Source: Acanthaster planci (lineage: Eukaryota > Echinodermata > Asteroidea > Valvatida > Acanthasteridae). Taken from it: a stretch of 64,000 nt of DNA. Below the pieces are notes generated by a model, which saw only the letters and a program-made list of their open reading frames with translations, ran no database searches and was not told the DNA's origin. The position numbers were made by a program, and so were the translations under genes. Numbering within the stretch: position 1 is the stretch's first letter; every line of letters starts with the position of its first letter. Below, piece after piece: positions 38,048 to 49,371 of the stretch. Location: assembly GCF_001949145.1 (NCBI RefSeq), contig NW_019091376.1:1420314-1484313 (forward strand). Direction: 5' to 3'.

Positions 38048-39278
38048 GATTGATTTTACTGCATGTGCTCAAAGTGAATGCTTTGCAGTGAGGTGGAAGC
38101 TGATACGCCCCATCCCAACCAAGGCATCAGTCCCAAAGTACATGTAAACGGTTGGGCCGGCGCGGTCGGTCCAAAAAACTACAGCTCTGCATGCGGAGCT
38201 AGCTCTGTATTATGGTGTTCCATATGTGCCATCCGGCGTTGCATTTTTCAACCGCCGTCGCCTTTCAATGTGAATAAGCCATTAATCATAAATGGTCAAC
38301 CTTGGTCCAGCCGGACCTGAAGTTGTTGACTTGGATGCTAAAAGTGTGCGTACATATTTCTAATGATTATGGAAACGGCTAAATTAGCATGTATGCGTCG
38401 ATTAACTATATGTAAATAAACAGCCCTTTAATGAACCCGATTAGTCGTGGAAGTTCACCTCGCTCAATTTGGTTTCTCATTTCTACAAGCTTTTTGAGTG
38501 AAAAATGTCCCCGTACTGATGATTACTAGTTGCCACAAAAATCGAACCCCGTATGGTAGGCCCATTGTTCACCCTGGTTGGTATGGTATTTGCCATCTTG
38601 CAGACATGCTTCCCGAGGGAGCGTTTATCGCAGTACAGTCTATATTTTTAAATGTAACTACTCTTGGCTAAGAAATGTCACGCACCATAACTTGGAGATA
38701 TTTTACGTTTTCTTGGTTGAAAGCAGCTGTCAGCAATACAAAATCACGCACAGTATTCCGAAAATACTTTTTGAACCATGAAAATCTGTCCAGAGGAAGC
38801 TAAGACTGATCGTATTTTTTCATTACAGTAGTAGAAAGGTATTTCGCACACTTGAAGTTGTTTAGGCAATGGTCCGTGGTTCAGGCATTCCCCCAGTGGA
38901 GGCCGTCTAGTCATGGGCTTGAGATCATTTATCTTTCTTGGGGGGGGGGGGCTTGTGTTTATTACTCAACGGAAATGACTTCCCAAGGTCTAGAGGACTA
39001 CATGTGGATTTTGGTTTGAAAAGTGTCACTGTTTGAAAAGGCTGTTTCGTCGTAGCTGCTGCTTCTTGATTGACCCTGGGGTTACACGTACATGTAAATG
39101 CGTTTCTGTCTAATTTTCTTTTTTTCTGTGACAAATGTTGCCGTACGTGTGAGAATCTCCACAACAGATAACTTCATTCTTTATTAGACTAGTTTTTGAG
39201 TGTTTTATAATAAGCTGGCGGTACCGGTGATGGACAAGATCCTGGCCTCCATACGTCTTTCCGATGAAGTAATGAAAA

Positions 39279-39355
39279 ATGCGACGTCCAGTCAAAAAAT
39301 GCGACGCCAGTTAAAAAATGCGACGGAAGTCGAAAAATGCGACGCCGGTACGGTT
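39279..39355. repeat. 19-20-bp tandem array (AAAAATGCGACGCCAGTT-like)
   Basis: ATGCGACG recurs at 39279, 39299, 39318 and 39337 with AAAAA before each and a variable CCAGT/GAAGT/CCGGT after. There are four units, and it is CpG-rich against an AT-rich background. Confidence 0.85.
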
Positions 39356-39367
39356 GAAAAAATATCA

Positions 39368-39780
39368 AGCAGCAAAACCAGAACTTCTGCCTTCGTTTGC
39401 AAATATTCTCCTAACTACAACGAATATGAAAATGAAACTTACACCAATGGAAAGACGAACATACGACCTTTTAGATGCCACCAAGATTTGCAGATTTGAA
39501 AAATTTTCAGTTCTTTTATGAGGCGATATATGTGGTAAACGTTCGACGGGAACACGACCTGTAATGTGCAGACGAAGTGAGATTTCCATAAAAACAGCAA
39601 GCAGCAGAACCAGAACTTCTCCCTTCTTTTACAAATAATTTAATACCTACAACGAATATGAATATGAAACTTGCATCAATGGAAAGAAGAACATACGACC
39701 TTTCAGATTCCACCAAGATTGTCAGATTTGAACAATTTTCAGGTCTTTTAGGAGGAGATATATGAGGCCAACGTTCGATG
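39368..39780. repeat. 232-bp direct duplication
   Basis: The copy starting at 39368 (AGCAGCAAAACCAGAACTTC) is repeated at 39600 (AGCAGCAGAACCAGAACTTC). Similarity continues through CAACGAATATGAA, CAATGGAAAGA, GAACATACGACCTTT and CACCAAGATT to the GTTCGA word at the end. About 180 bp of each copy align well. Confidence 0.85.
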
Positions 39781-39806
39781 GCACATATCCATATGTGCCA
39801 TCGAAC
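39773..39806. repeat. perfect 16-bp hairpin, 2-nt loop
   Basis: GTTCGATGGCACATAT, loop CC, then the exact reverse complement. The ATGGCACATAT word also occurs in the 22-bp terminal repeat next to it, so the right end of the surrounding element carries three copies of it. Confidence 0.88.
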
Positions 39807-40318
39807 ATATGGCACATATGGAACACCATACTGTAGCGATATTTTACACAGCGGTCCATTTCATTTTATATCTATATTTTGGAGGTGAACAATCGAAAAT
39901 CAAAAAACCCACAAAAAACATTTACAAAAGGCAGTAAGAAAATCATTAAAATTGGAAAAACATTTAACTCAAGTAACACCCCTGCACGATTGAAAAAGGT
40001 TACTCTCCTAATATAAGCTTGGCTTAGTAGCCGAGGTACTACTTGATAATTTAATACGCAAGCTGAACACCCAAACAAAAATTATTTGCCAAAGTCGTTT
40101 TTACACCAAATTGTGCTTGCAGAAACGAGCTTTCATGCCATAGATGAAGTGCCACATTTAAGTTGAATTATGTTGAACGTGAGCTGCATATTTTGAGGGG
40201 GAATTGGCCGACAAAATTAATAGTTCGGCCACGGCGGAAACTATAATTGGGATTGCGGCTGTAGTTGGGGAATAACAGATACACCTCCCGTTGAAACATG
40301 CATTCTGGAAGTGACAAG

Positions 40319-43300
40319 ATGGGTGAAGAAATGGCGGCGAGAGGAAGCAACGATTATGACGAAGATGTTGGTAGAATTCAGGTGACTTTTATAAGTTTTT
40401 TCTCGAGTTTTGAGTTAAGGTATAAGTGTTGCTCGAGTTTTACTTTGTAGTGACAAAAAGCGCATAAATTTTTTAAAACATCAAGGGTTTACCAAGACAA
40501 GAGGCTCAGGCTCTAGGCAAATTGCTCATACCATACTAACACAGCAGTTGAATGATCAGATGATCGTGATGATGAATGTGATGGAGGGAGGAGGAATTCC
40601 CGGAGAGGGATGTGACTTTAGTAGCTACATGCTTCATGTATATATACAGTGTACTTTTACATGCATGTTCATAATTTAGATTTGTTTTGTTTTAGTTTTA
40701 ATTCTGATTCTGTTTTACAAATAGTCATGATAGTTTGAATTGCTTACACTGAATCAAAAGATGTCATTCATTGACTTGTTTTGTTCTTCATCAAGTTCAT
40801 GTGGTCACAGCATTCTTGTCCTTTAGTCCAGTTTTGCAGTGTTAAGTTAAAGCTAGGCTTTTTCTTAAACTTTTAAAACCTCAAAATTCATCATACATAG
40901 CCTTTAAATTTCATTTAAAACAAGAACGCAGAAGATGTATTTGTAACTTTTACTGATGGAAGTTTGACTTAAACAAATTAACTAGCTGTGCATGCAAGAA
41001 GTACATGTAGCACAAATTTCTGCTGAAGAGAAAGGACCAAGAGGCTTGTATCCCTTGCAGTTTGGGAATGTACCATGAATAAATCTCCTACTTTCTCTCT
41101 ATAGAAAGCTGTTGAGGATCTCTATGCCTTCAGGGACCACTTCTTCGAGAGGAACAGCATTGACCGAGCCATACACAAGAGTGACGAACTTGGCCAAGAG
41201 CTCAAGAAAGTCATTGAACTCTTGGATGAGTTACAAAGTGAATTGACCTGGTCGATAACCTTTAATGACAGACTCATAGAATGGGCTCAGTGAGCTGTAT
41301 ATTATTGGGAGCTTTGTACACGCTTTTTAAAGGAAAGGAAATGAAATAGACCACTGAAATTAACCTTCGAGGGGAGTTGCTTCCATTATTTTAAAAAAAT
41401 TATCAACCCTTGGAAGTGACCCCCCCGACCAACCACCTTCATTTTTTACATCTGTGAACACCAGTTTCAAATGTTCTTAATGCAGACTTTTTTTGAGGCA
41501 GTTCTGGAAAGTCATAAGTCTAACTGCAAATTTGTTAATTCAACAGTGTCTGGTCATCTTTTGGCCGTCATGTGTGTACATGTACGTGACTCATTTGTTG
41601 ACTCATCCAATTTTCAGAATACTCCACTTGCAAGGAGGCTAGCATTTTTGTCAATTTTCTTTTCTCACAAATTGAATTTCTGATTGCTAAATATCTCTTC
41701 ACGTAGACCAAATCAAGAATCGGTCGGAGTACATGCTGCAGCGAGGCAAGGCCCTCAACGTGATGCCAGACTTCAGCCCAGAGGCCCTGGAATGTCTCTC
41801 CAAAGCTGTCAAATTGGATCCCAAATCAGTAGAGGCATGGAACCAGCTAGGAGAGTGCTACTGGAAGAATAAAGACATTGAGGCTGCACGGAACTGCTTC
41901 ACTGGTGCCCTGAACCATGTAAGGATAAAATATTCAAACATGTGAAGCCCACCTGAGACTAGATAATTTAAATATCTGTATGTTTTCTTATCCTTTGATT
42001 GAATAAAATAGTTTATATTTTTCAAAGACAAAAAGAATAATTGGAATGATTACATCATTTTTGTGCAGGATTAAAGCAAATTGTACTTGAAATACAGTTG
42101 TCTTCTTTTGTAACATTAAAAATGGTCTTTTTACAGAGGTTTTAAAAGACGTGTACTAGTAACATTTTAGGAAGTACACAAACCTGTATGTCCCTTCACT
42201 GCCCCCATCACAATTAGAAATCTTGAATGGATTTGCATACACACGCAACATCGCCACATGTCAGAGAATTTGACTTGGAAGACAAATTTTTGACTGACAT
42301 GCTGGTGATATCATCTTTTGATAGTCAAGGAACAAGGTATCCTTGAGGAATCTCTCCATGGTGATGAGACAGCTCGGGAAAACCCAGGAGGAGAAGGCAA
42401 AATTCATCCAGGACAGCGTGGATCACGCCAAGGAGGCTGTCCAGCTAGACTACACCGACGGCACATCATGGTGTGAGTACTGGCATTCTGAACCCAACTG
42501 TTGGATCCTTGAGAGTCCACCTCAGGATTTGGGAGGAAATTGAGGGATTGTGGAAGGCAGATCCCAGCCATTGCACTTTACTTAAGGGTTAATTTCCTTT
42601 TAAAGTTGAAGTTAAAAAAGATGTGTCATTTGGCTCCTGCAGCTGTGAATGAAGATTCACAGAGGCTCTAAATATAGAAAGGCCAAAGGAGTTTGAGTAA
42701 TCAATCAATTTACTTTTGAAAGTGTCAGTAAAACTTTCTTAAGGGATGATGCAATACAAACCCATCTGCTCTTCCCTACTGCAAGGTTACTCTGTAATTC
42801 AGTCATTTATTTTGCTTAAAAAAACACTGTCTTGTTTAAGATTGGAGAACTCTGCAGCCGTATGGAGAACATCACGGTCACAAAAAGGGGCAAGAAAGGA
42901 GAATGTTCATGCTAAAAGTTTATTTCCCACCTGGCGTCCCCTCCTTCTCTTTGAGAATAACTAGTGTTGTGCACATATGCCAGTTGCATTTTTTTCATTG
43001 TGCAATTCCAAAAGTCAAGTTTCAGTATTGAAGGTTCCTTGACCTCTTTGTATTCTCTTCCCCTTCCCTGTGCATGCAGTCATCGCAGGCAATGCGTATT
43101 TGACAGTTTTCTTCAACGGTGGTCAGAAAGCTGGTGTCCTGAAGCAGTGTCTTGGAGCATACTCACAAGCGGTGAGACATCAGGCTTACAACAGATTTGT
43201 TTTAGCAGAGCATTCAAAACAGCAGTTTCAAAATGATGTACAAGATTAAATTTGCTGAGTTAGGTGCTTTGTTCAAGGGCTCATACTTACACATCAGAAA

Positions 43301-46300
43301 ATTTTCTGTTGTACAGAATTTATTCAGCAGAACTACTAAATGTGACCCGCTCTGCAAACAAGGTGTATTAAGTCGCACAATGCAAAAATGCGTAATGGCC
43401 CATTCCATGTGCCGAGGGTGAAAATATTTGGAAATTGCTTGACCAGAAAGCCTCTGTTGCTAAGGAAAACCAAGAGAGTGTCAAATTTAAGTTTAATGTT
43501 TCTGTTTGTTATGTTTAAAGGGCATTATCTCAAAAGCATGTGTGATAAAATGAAATTATATGAATACGCAAATGGCAAATAACTCAAAATGCAAAATACC
43601 TCTGGGATGAATCATACGTCAAATGAAAGCTTAGGATGTGAGCAATTTGATTATATAAATAACTCAAATTAAAAAAAAAAGTGACATAATAAACCTTTTT
43701 GCAGAGCCAGTCACAAATTTTGACATTTTACAGTGTTTATTTTTATGGTAAAAACTGTTTTTAAATGAAACTCTGATAATTATTTGTTTGCTTTATCTCA
43801 GGAAAAGGACATGATACAAAGATCTAATCCTGACCTTTACTTCAACAGAGCAACAGTAAGTTTAACTTTTGTTACATGTTTTCTGCATTGTAAACGTTGC
43901 CATTGTAATCTGGAACTAATTAAATGTAGAATGTAGAGACCTTGTTTCCATGACGCTTTCTGTGTCACACGTTATCCTCTCCTGTCCAGATTTTCAAGTT
44001 CCAAGAAGACTACAAGGCATCGTTGGATGGCTACCGGATGGCTCAATCGCTAGACCCCACCTGGCCAGAACCACAGGAGAAATTGTCAGAGCTTGTCACT
44101 TACCTGCAGAATGTTACACAGTTAGTTCAACAGAAGGTGAAATTACTCAAATATTGAATAGAAGTGTAAAAATGAAAGGCCACGGGAAACTGTCAGAAAT
44201 CCAAATATAACTTCATACATTTTTCTGCTGTTTCAGCCGGCATGCAACTTATCCTTGGATCCACTGATTTGTTTCAGGGGTGAGATTTGTGAGGATCGTT
44301 CCTGATATCAGGATTTTTTCATCTGGATCTTTCAGATTTCAGTTTTTTCAAATAGTCTGTTTTTAAAATCTGGAATATCCCAAGTTTACCACTGTGAACT
44401 GTTTACATATGAAAATCGAAATAGAACACAAGAAATGGGCATGTAAAGGGCTGCTTTTAGGCAAACACAACTGTAGGCCAAAGATCTTACACTGCTGTCG
44501 TGCCCTCAAAACGTCTTGTGATTTTTTCGTGGATTTTTAATTTTTTCCACTTTCACCCCTGTTGTTTGCTTATAACTTCCAAATTGCCAAACACTGTACA
44601 AAGTCAGAGTCTTTTGTAGTTTTTCTCTGTTATTTCCCGGACTTCTCAGAAATTACGTCCACATCAGCAGATTCCAAGCAGTACACTGAGAATAAGAACG
44701 AAAATGCAGGTGCTCATTTTCCATGAAACTAAAAGGAAAACTACCTGTCAAAAAAAATATCAATTTCATCGGTAAGCCCTCTAAAAATACAATGGCATTA
44801 TCATTATGTACAGGGTAAGCTAAAAGCCAAGCGTCTGCAGCAGTTGCTAGCATCAATCAAAGAGAGTGACCTGGGCCCCTTCGGTGGGGGTTCCTACACC
44901 CCACCCAAGGGGGATCCAGTCAAGCTAGAGCCCACCTCTCTCTCCAGACTAAGCCCGGGAGCAAATCCAGAGAAAGTGGTCCTCGGTAAAGTGGTGTGCA
45001 GCGTGGTGACCGATGAACCCATACCTTTGTAAGTTGCACAAATCTGTTGTTCAAATGTGCCCCCTTCTTCAGTGTTGAACAACACATTGTGTTCTTGAAT
45101 TTGGAATTTTTGTCTGTTTAATACAATTTTCCCTTCTCAGGACCATTAGTGGCTATTCAACGTTAGGGCTACAAGAAAAATAAATTGTGGAAAAGCTGGA
45201 TTAGAGAAAAGGAAGGCACGTGCGCAGTGTAAAAGATGCCTGTTCACGTTGCACTGACACTAGGATGTGTTGTAAGCAACTCAAAACAGGATGCAACTAA
45301 GAAATTCTGGAGTGCATGAAAAGACACCAGTCAAGTAGATCTTGGAATTGTGAGTACGGAATTGTGACTCTACACGATTCACACGAATGCCAACGGATGA
45401 AGGAGCAGGTGGTATGTCCAACAGTACAGTTGTGAGGATCAACCAGTGAGAGGCTGTTTGAGCACATGCCATGATAAAAACAACAGAAGATGCATGGTGA
45501 GGGTGGGGAATCCCATATTGAATGTTATGTTTGTAGAGGTTTTCCTGCGACATTACGTGATGGGCAAGAAAGTATACCATGTCCGTGGAGGCATGTGCAT
45601 TTTTGAATCTGGGTATTTCTATTGGTAATTCCATGTAAACAAGAATGTTAAAAGACCTCAAAGGCGCACGCGTTTACATGCACATCTGTGTCAATGGAAC
45701 TGCTGACCATCAAAAATCATGTGACTGAAAGTCCCCTACAAGCAATAGCAGAGAATAAATTTTATTTTTAAAAAATTGTCGAGTAACTCAATAGGAATCT
45801 TTTGTATCTTTTATTTTTAAACAGCACATTTGCAATATTGGATGCTGAGGGATCATGCTTTGCCGTCAACATTTACAACATTGCTAAAGGCCAAGGGGTG
45901 ATCATTGGCGATTCTGTGGCCGTCCCTGAACCATTCGTCCAACACAATGACTTTGTGTTTGATAAAACAGTAAGAAATTGATATTAATCTGTTTTTAATA
46001 CAACTCCATTTCATTTTTCACATTATTTCATGGTGTGACATGGATATTTCCAAACTGGTTTTCGTTCATTCTCTGAGGTCTTTAGGTGTTAGAGCTATTT
46101 AGGGGCAGACATTGATTACTGCCGGCTAGTGGCATAACTAGGGTGGATTTTTTTTGAAAGGCTGCACACATATTTTCCAAGGGGTTGCCAAAAGCACATA
46201 AACCGTGGCTTTAAGTTAGGTACATCTTAAAATTTCAAATGGGAAGAACGGGGGGGGCACAGACCTCCATGGGGGGCATATAGTTTTGCCACTACTGCTG

Positions 46301-46506
46301 ACAAACAAAGAAGTTGAGAACTTCAGTGACAGTTTGAGATGGTTCCTTGCCAGGTATCCAAGATTGGTCTCTTTTTCCCCATGCAGAATGTCAATTTTTC
46401 AAGCATCCGAGTGGACACACCTGTGGCGCTGGTGGTCAACGGCAAGAAGCTAGGACTTGAGAAGCAAGCTCCTGCAGTGGTCTCGCTGTATGCCAAGAGT
46501 GAATGA
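40319..46506 (+). CDS. TTC5: TTC5 (tetratricopeptide repeat protein 5, Strap), complete, 10 coding exons, 442 aa
   Basis: In vertebrates TTC5 is a p300/JMY cofactor in stress responses and recognises nascent tubulin during tubulin mRNA autoregulation. Exons: 40319-40381, 41105-41237, 41707-41918, 42325-42472, 43080-43171, 43802-43855, 43990-44136, 44814-45028, 45825-45969, 46387-46506. All junctions are GT-AG with matching phases; 1329 nt, against 440 aa in human. The N-terminus has KAVEDLYAFRDHFFERNSID. TPR repeats run from about residue 70 to 280 (RGKALNVMPDFSPEALECLS, AVKLDPKSVEAWNQLGECYW, NPDLYFNRAT, MAQSLDPTWPEP). The C-terminal OB-fold, about 284-440, has VVLGKVVCSVVTDEPIP, FAVNIYNIAKGQGVIIGDSV and VDTPVALVVNGKKLG. 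The stop is TGA at 46504-46506. The start gives MGEEMAARGSNDYDEDVGRIQ, in a fair context (gacaagATGG). Confidence 0.96.
46127..46294. mobile_element. short hAT-like MITE (TAGTGGCATAACTA ends)
   Basis: The segment begins TAGTGGCATAACTAGGGTGG and ends TATAGTTTTGCCACTA, which reads inward as TAGTGGCAAAACTATA. The 8 bp outside each end (CTGCCGGC and CTGCTGAC) match at 6 positions, compatible with an old 8-bp target duplication. It is 168 bp, G-rich near its right end, and lies in the last TTC5 intron. Confidence 0.55.
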
Positions 46507-47583
46507 GCTTAGGAAATGCTAGCCTCCAAACTGTTGCTAAACTGCTGCGTAGACCCTTTGAAAACAAACAAGAGCACTGAGTTGCCTTAAATAGTGTGGG
46601 TCAGTGAAGGGATGCCACATTTCACTGATTCAGGTGGCTTTCTCACAGTAGCAAAATCAGTGAATTTCCAGACCAGACTTAGCGTGACAACAAAGTAAAG
46701 TCGTACACACGTAGCTTTGGTTCTAATCCTTTTGTTGAAGGCTATTTCTCAAACTCCCATTTTTGCCGCATCTTCAGCGCCAGGCTTCAACAAGGTCCCC
46801 AACTTTGGAGAGTTTACAACCTGGTCCCCAACTTTGGCATTTGACAACAAGATCTTCAACTTTGGGGATTTTAGCTCAACGTGGGTTGTGCTTTTACTTC
46901 AAGAACATCAACACAGTGTGATTTGAAGAGGTCTTCAGATTGGTTCAATCAAAGCCCAACAAGTGCTTTGGGCTTTAGAGAAATATTTTGAAAAGCATTG
47001 ACTTTTAATTATTTATTTGCAAACCATCATATTTTTAAAAATTTCATTAATTTTTTACAAAAGAAGTTTCAGTCGAAATGCTAGAGTTACTTCAGTAGAG
47101 TATTTCAGTCCAGATTTTATCACTTTTGCCAAGAAAATCATTTGCATTGTTTAAGAATTTGGAAGGGGTGCACTGCATAGTTGGTTCTGTAGGTAATCCA
47201 GCAATTTGGCATTTTAATCTCCTGTTAGAAATAAGGCTATCAAGGGAAAATGTCAAGTCATTCCGTTTTTGATACTCAGCAGACTCATGCGAGCTTTCCA
47301 ATGATTCGCTTTCCATCCATTTCATGTTCAGTAAGTATTTACTTGATCAAATAAAACTGAAGTTTTACACATGCAACAGACATATCGGGGCCAACAGTGC
47401 ACTCACACCAAGGCAGCTTGATGATGGGACTTGTAATGTATTCTGATATTGGCAAAAACATTTTCTTGGGTGAGAGGCAAGCTCGTTGCTGCATGATGCG
47501 TTGTTTGTATATAAATTGTTCAAAGTGTATATGGTTTCATGCAGGATGTATAACACTGTTTGAAGTTGTGAGATATGAATAAA
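46507..47583 (+). other. probable TTC5 3' untranslated region
   Basis: No coding signal follows the TTC5 stop. An AATAAA at 47350-47355 and another at 47578-47583 are candidate poly(A) signals, so the 3' UTR is probably 0.85-1.1 kb. Around 46770-46870 there are three similar phrases of the type CCCCAACTTTGG.GA.TT, a small local repeat. Confidence 0.45.
47578..47583 (+). terminator. candidate poly(A) signal of TTC5
   Basis: AATAAA is followed by a T-rich run (TTGTTTTTTATTTTG, from about 47600) typical of a downstream element. An earlier AATAAA at 47350 is an alternative. Confidence 0.45.
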
Positions 47584-47734
47584 CTTTGCACAAGCCATTG
47601 TTTTTTATTTTGCATAAGTTACCACTTTTTATTTTTGTCTAGTTTTGGTATGAAATGAAGAGCCAATTTACTTCAACTATTTTCAGTACCTCTGGTGATG
47701 CAGTCACAATGATAATGCCTTGGCTATCAATAAA

Positions 47735-47965
47735 AGGGGGGCAAGTGGTTAGGGTCTGTGGCTTCCAATCATAGGGTCGGGGGTTCGAATGCAACTGCTG
47801 GCAGTATGTTGTGGCCCCTCGTAAGTCACTTCACCCCTGCTTGCCTCTCTCCACCCAGGAGTATAAATGGGTACCAACATTGGCTTGGGAAGCAACCAGC
47901 GATGGACTGGCATCCCATTCAGGGGGAATAGAAATATTCTCAGCCGTTTCATGCGCCTGATGAGC
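47735..47965 (+). mobile_element. tRNA-derived SINE
   Basis: GGCAAGTGGTTAGGGTCTGT (A-box zone) and GTCGGGGGTTCGAATGCAAC (B-box) form the tRNA-like head. The body has CGTAAGTCACTTCACCCCTG, GCCTCTCTCCACCCAGGAG and TATAAATGGGTACCAAC. It is the best-preserved copy of the family also seen antisense at 29690-29878. It lies between the convergent TTC5 and OXA1L genes. Confidence 0.85.
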
Positions 47966-49079
47966 CACATTGGTTATAAGCAGACTTGGTACTTTTAAAA
48001 AAAGAATTTTTTTAAAGTTCCAATGATATCATTACAGAGACTTAATTTTACAAATTCACACATGATTTTTTTCAACAAGTTCACATCATGTATGTTTCAA
48101 AAAGAGAACACCATTGGCCACGAAATGCAGTCTTGTGGGGGGAAAGGTATTTCAAGACATTTGGTATTTCACAGATGAACCAGATGTCTACAACTTCTGG
48201 AAATCAAATAGAGACAACTTGGTGGATCGAGTATATAGTAATAAAGTATTAACTGAAAGTTTACATTTTCCGCTTAAAGACTAACAACCTTTTTGACACT
48301 TGGCAGCATGCCAATTGCACCATCTTTGCAAATTGAGTATTCAAACGATAAGTGAGTAGTGACAGCATGAGCAGTGAAAACGGTTGTTTTTAGAATCGGA
48401 TACTTGTCTATCGGCAATGTTCAAGCTAACGTACAGATAGCGCTAACAATAGAAAAGACTGTATTCGAAGTCGGTTCCCAATGAGTCAATATCTCTCAGA
48501 TTAATTTTTGTAACTACATTAATAATTGACACATGTCTCAAAACTAACATTAAAGCAGTATGTGCTCTGTGCAAGAACGCTAGATGACTTGGTGTATGTC
48601 TCGTGACGAGACATACACCAAGTGCACCCGACCAATGTTCAACAGAATGTACACAAAGCTGTTGTCTCTATGTAGGAGACAAAGAGACCCGTCAGGCACG
48701 ACAGAAAATGGCACTGTTGTTGGTTTATGGCTCCTGTGGCAATCTAAGTGCCCTTTGTGCCAGTCACTATATAAAACTCACATCTATGTCGTTGAGCCAA
48801 TTGAGTGGGCCAAAACTGCATGCATGTGGTTATATGGTACTGTAATAACAGTACCGTTTCATCGTTGCTGCTGAGAGAGTACAGTTTTGCTTAAAGTCTG
48901 TACTTTACTGTAAGGTTAGAACCACAAAAAGGAACAAATCAGAGCCACAACTATATACCAGGTATTTGAAGATTATTATTATAATGGGCTTTCTCATTAA
49001 TACAGAGGATGACTTAGTAGGAAAACCACTGCCTTTTTGCATTCCATATAAGTCATCAAAGCTCAATTGTACGCTGAAA
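47966..49079. other. TTC5-OXA1L convergent spacer
   Basis: No coding signal. It contains the 17-bp hairpin at 48587-48623 and AT-rich sequence. The frame around 48600-48870 has no recognisable homology. Confidence 0.5.
48587..48623. repeat. perfect 17-bp hairpin, 3-nt loop
   Basis: ACTTGGTGTATGTCTCG, loop TGA, then the exact reverse complement. It has the same geometry (17-bp stem, 3-nt loop) as the hairpin at 29009-29045 but an unrelated sequence. Confidence 0.9.
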
Positions 49080-49085
49080 TTTATT
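49080..49085 (-). terminator. candidate poly(A) signal of OXA1L
   Basis: TTTATT on the plus strand is AATAAA on the minus strand, 287 bp beyond the OXA1L stop codon, a normal 3' UTR length. Confidence 0.55.
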
Positions 49086-49371
49086 CAAAAGTCCACAAGT
49101 AAGTGAATGATGCTGTCACTATACATGTATATACAGCTTTTGCTGCAGCACTGCAACAAAAAATGTAGTGGCCGACAGGCATACGTACCAGTACTTAAAT
49201 ATAAATACAGAACAGCCACACTGAAAGTAACTGACCGGGTACCAATGAAATCATTTAAGCAGAATATTCTTTTAGATCGACAAATCTTCTGCATTGAAGC
49301 TAGCTGCTCTTTACTGAACTACCAAACTGCGTATCCTCCGGAGCCAAATAACAGCCTGTGTGATGGTCTTA

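Larger units (their letters stand above)
38210..39830. mobile_element. 1.6-kb non-autonomous element with 22-bp perfect inverted ends
   Basis: The 22 bp at 38211-38232 (starting TATGGTGTTCCATATG) are exactly reverse-complementary to 39809-39830. CTGTA directly flanks both ends (38205-38209 and 39831-39835), a possible 5-bp target duplication. Inside are a 19-20-bp array of ATGCGACG units (39279-39355), a 232-bp direct duplication (39368-39780) and a 16-bp perfect hairpin (39773-39806) that repeats part of the end sequence. An 11-base G run sits at about 38940. No transposase-like frame was seen. Confidence 0.65.
38048..40318. promoter_or_regulatory. divergent CIAO2B / TTC5 promoter interval
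   Basis: The two start codons face away from each other across 2.27 kb. Most of the interval is taken by one inserted element (38210-39830). That leaves about 160 bp next to CIAO2B and about 490 bp next to TTC5 as original promoter sequence. The TTC5-proximal 40195-40318 is CpG-richer (CGGCCACGGCGG near 40228). No TATA box was seen at a convincing position on either side. Confidence 0.5.

Noticed and set aside
45281-45661. 126-codon open frame on the minus strand inside TTC5.
   Set aside because: Intronic, antisense, no homology seen, no start or splice context.
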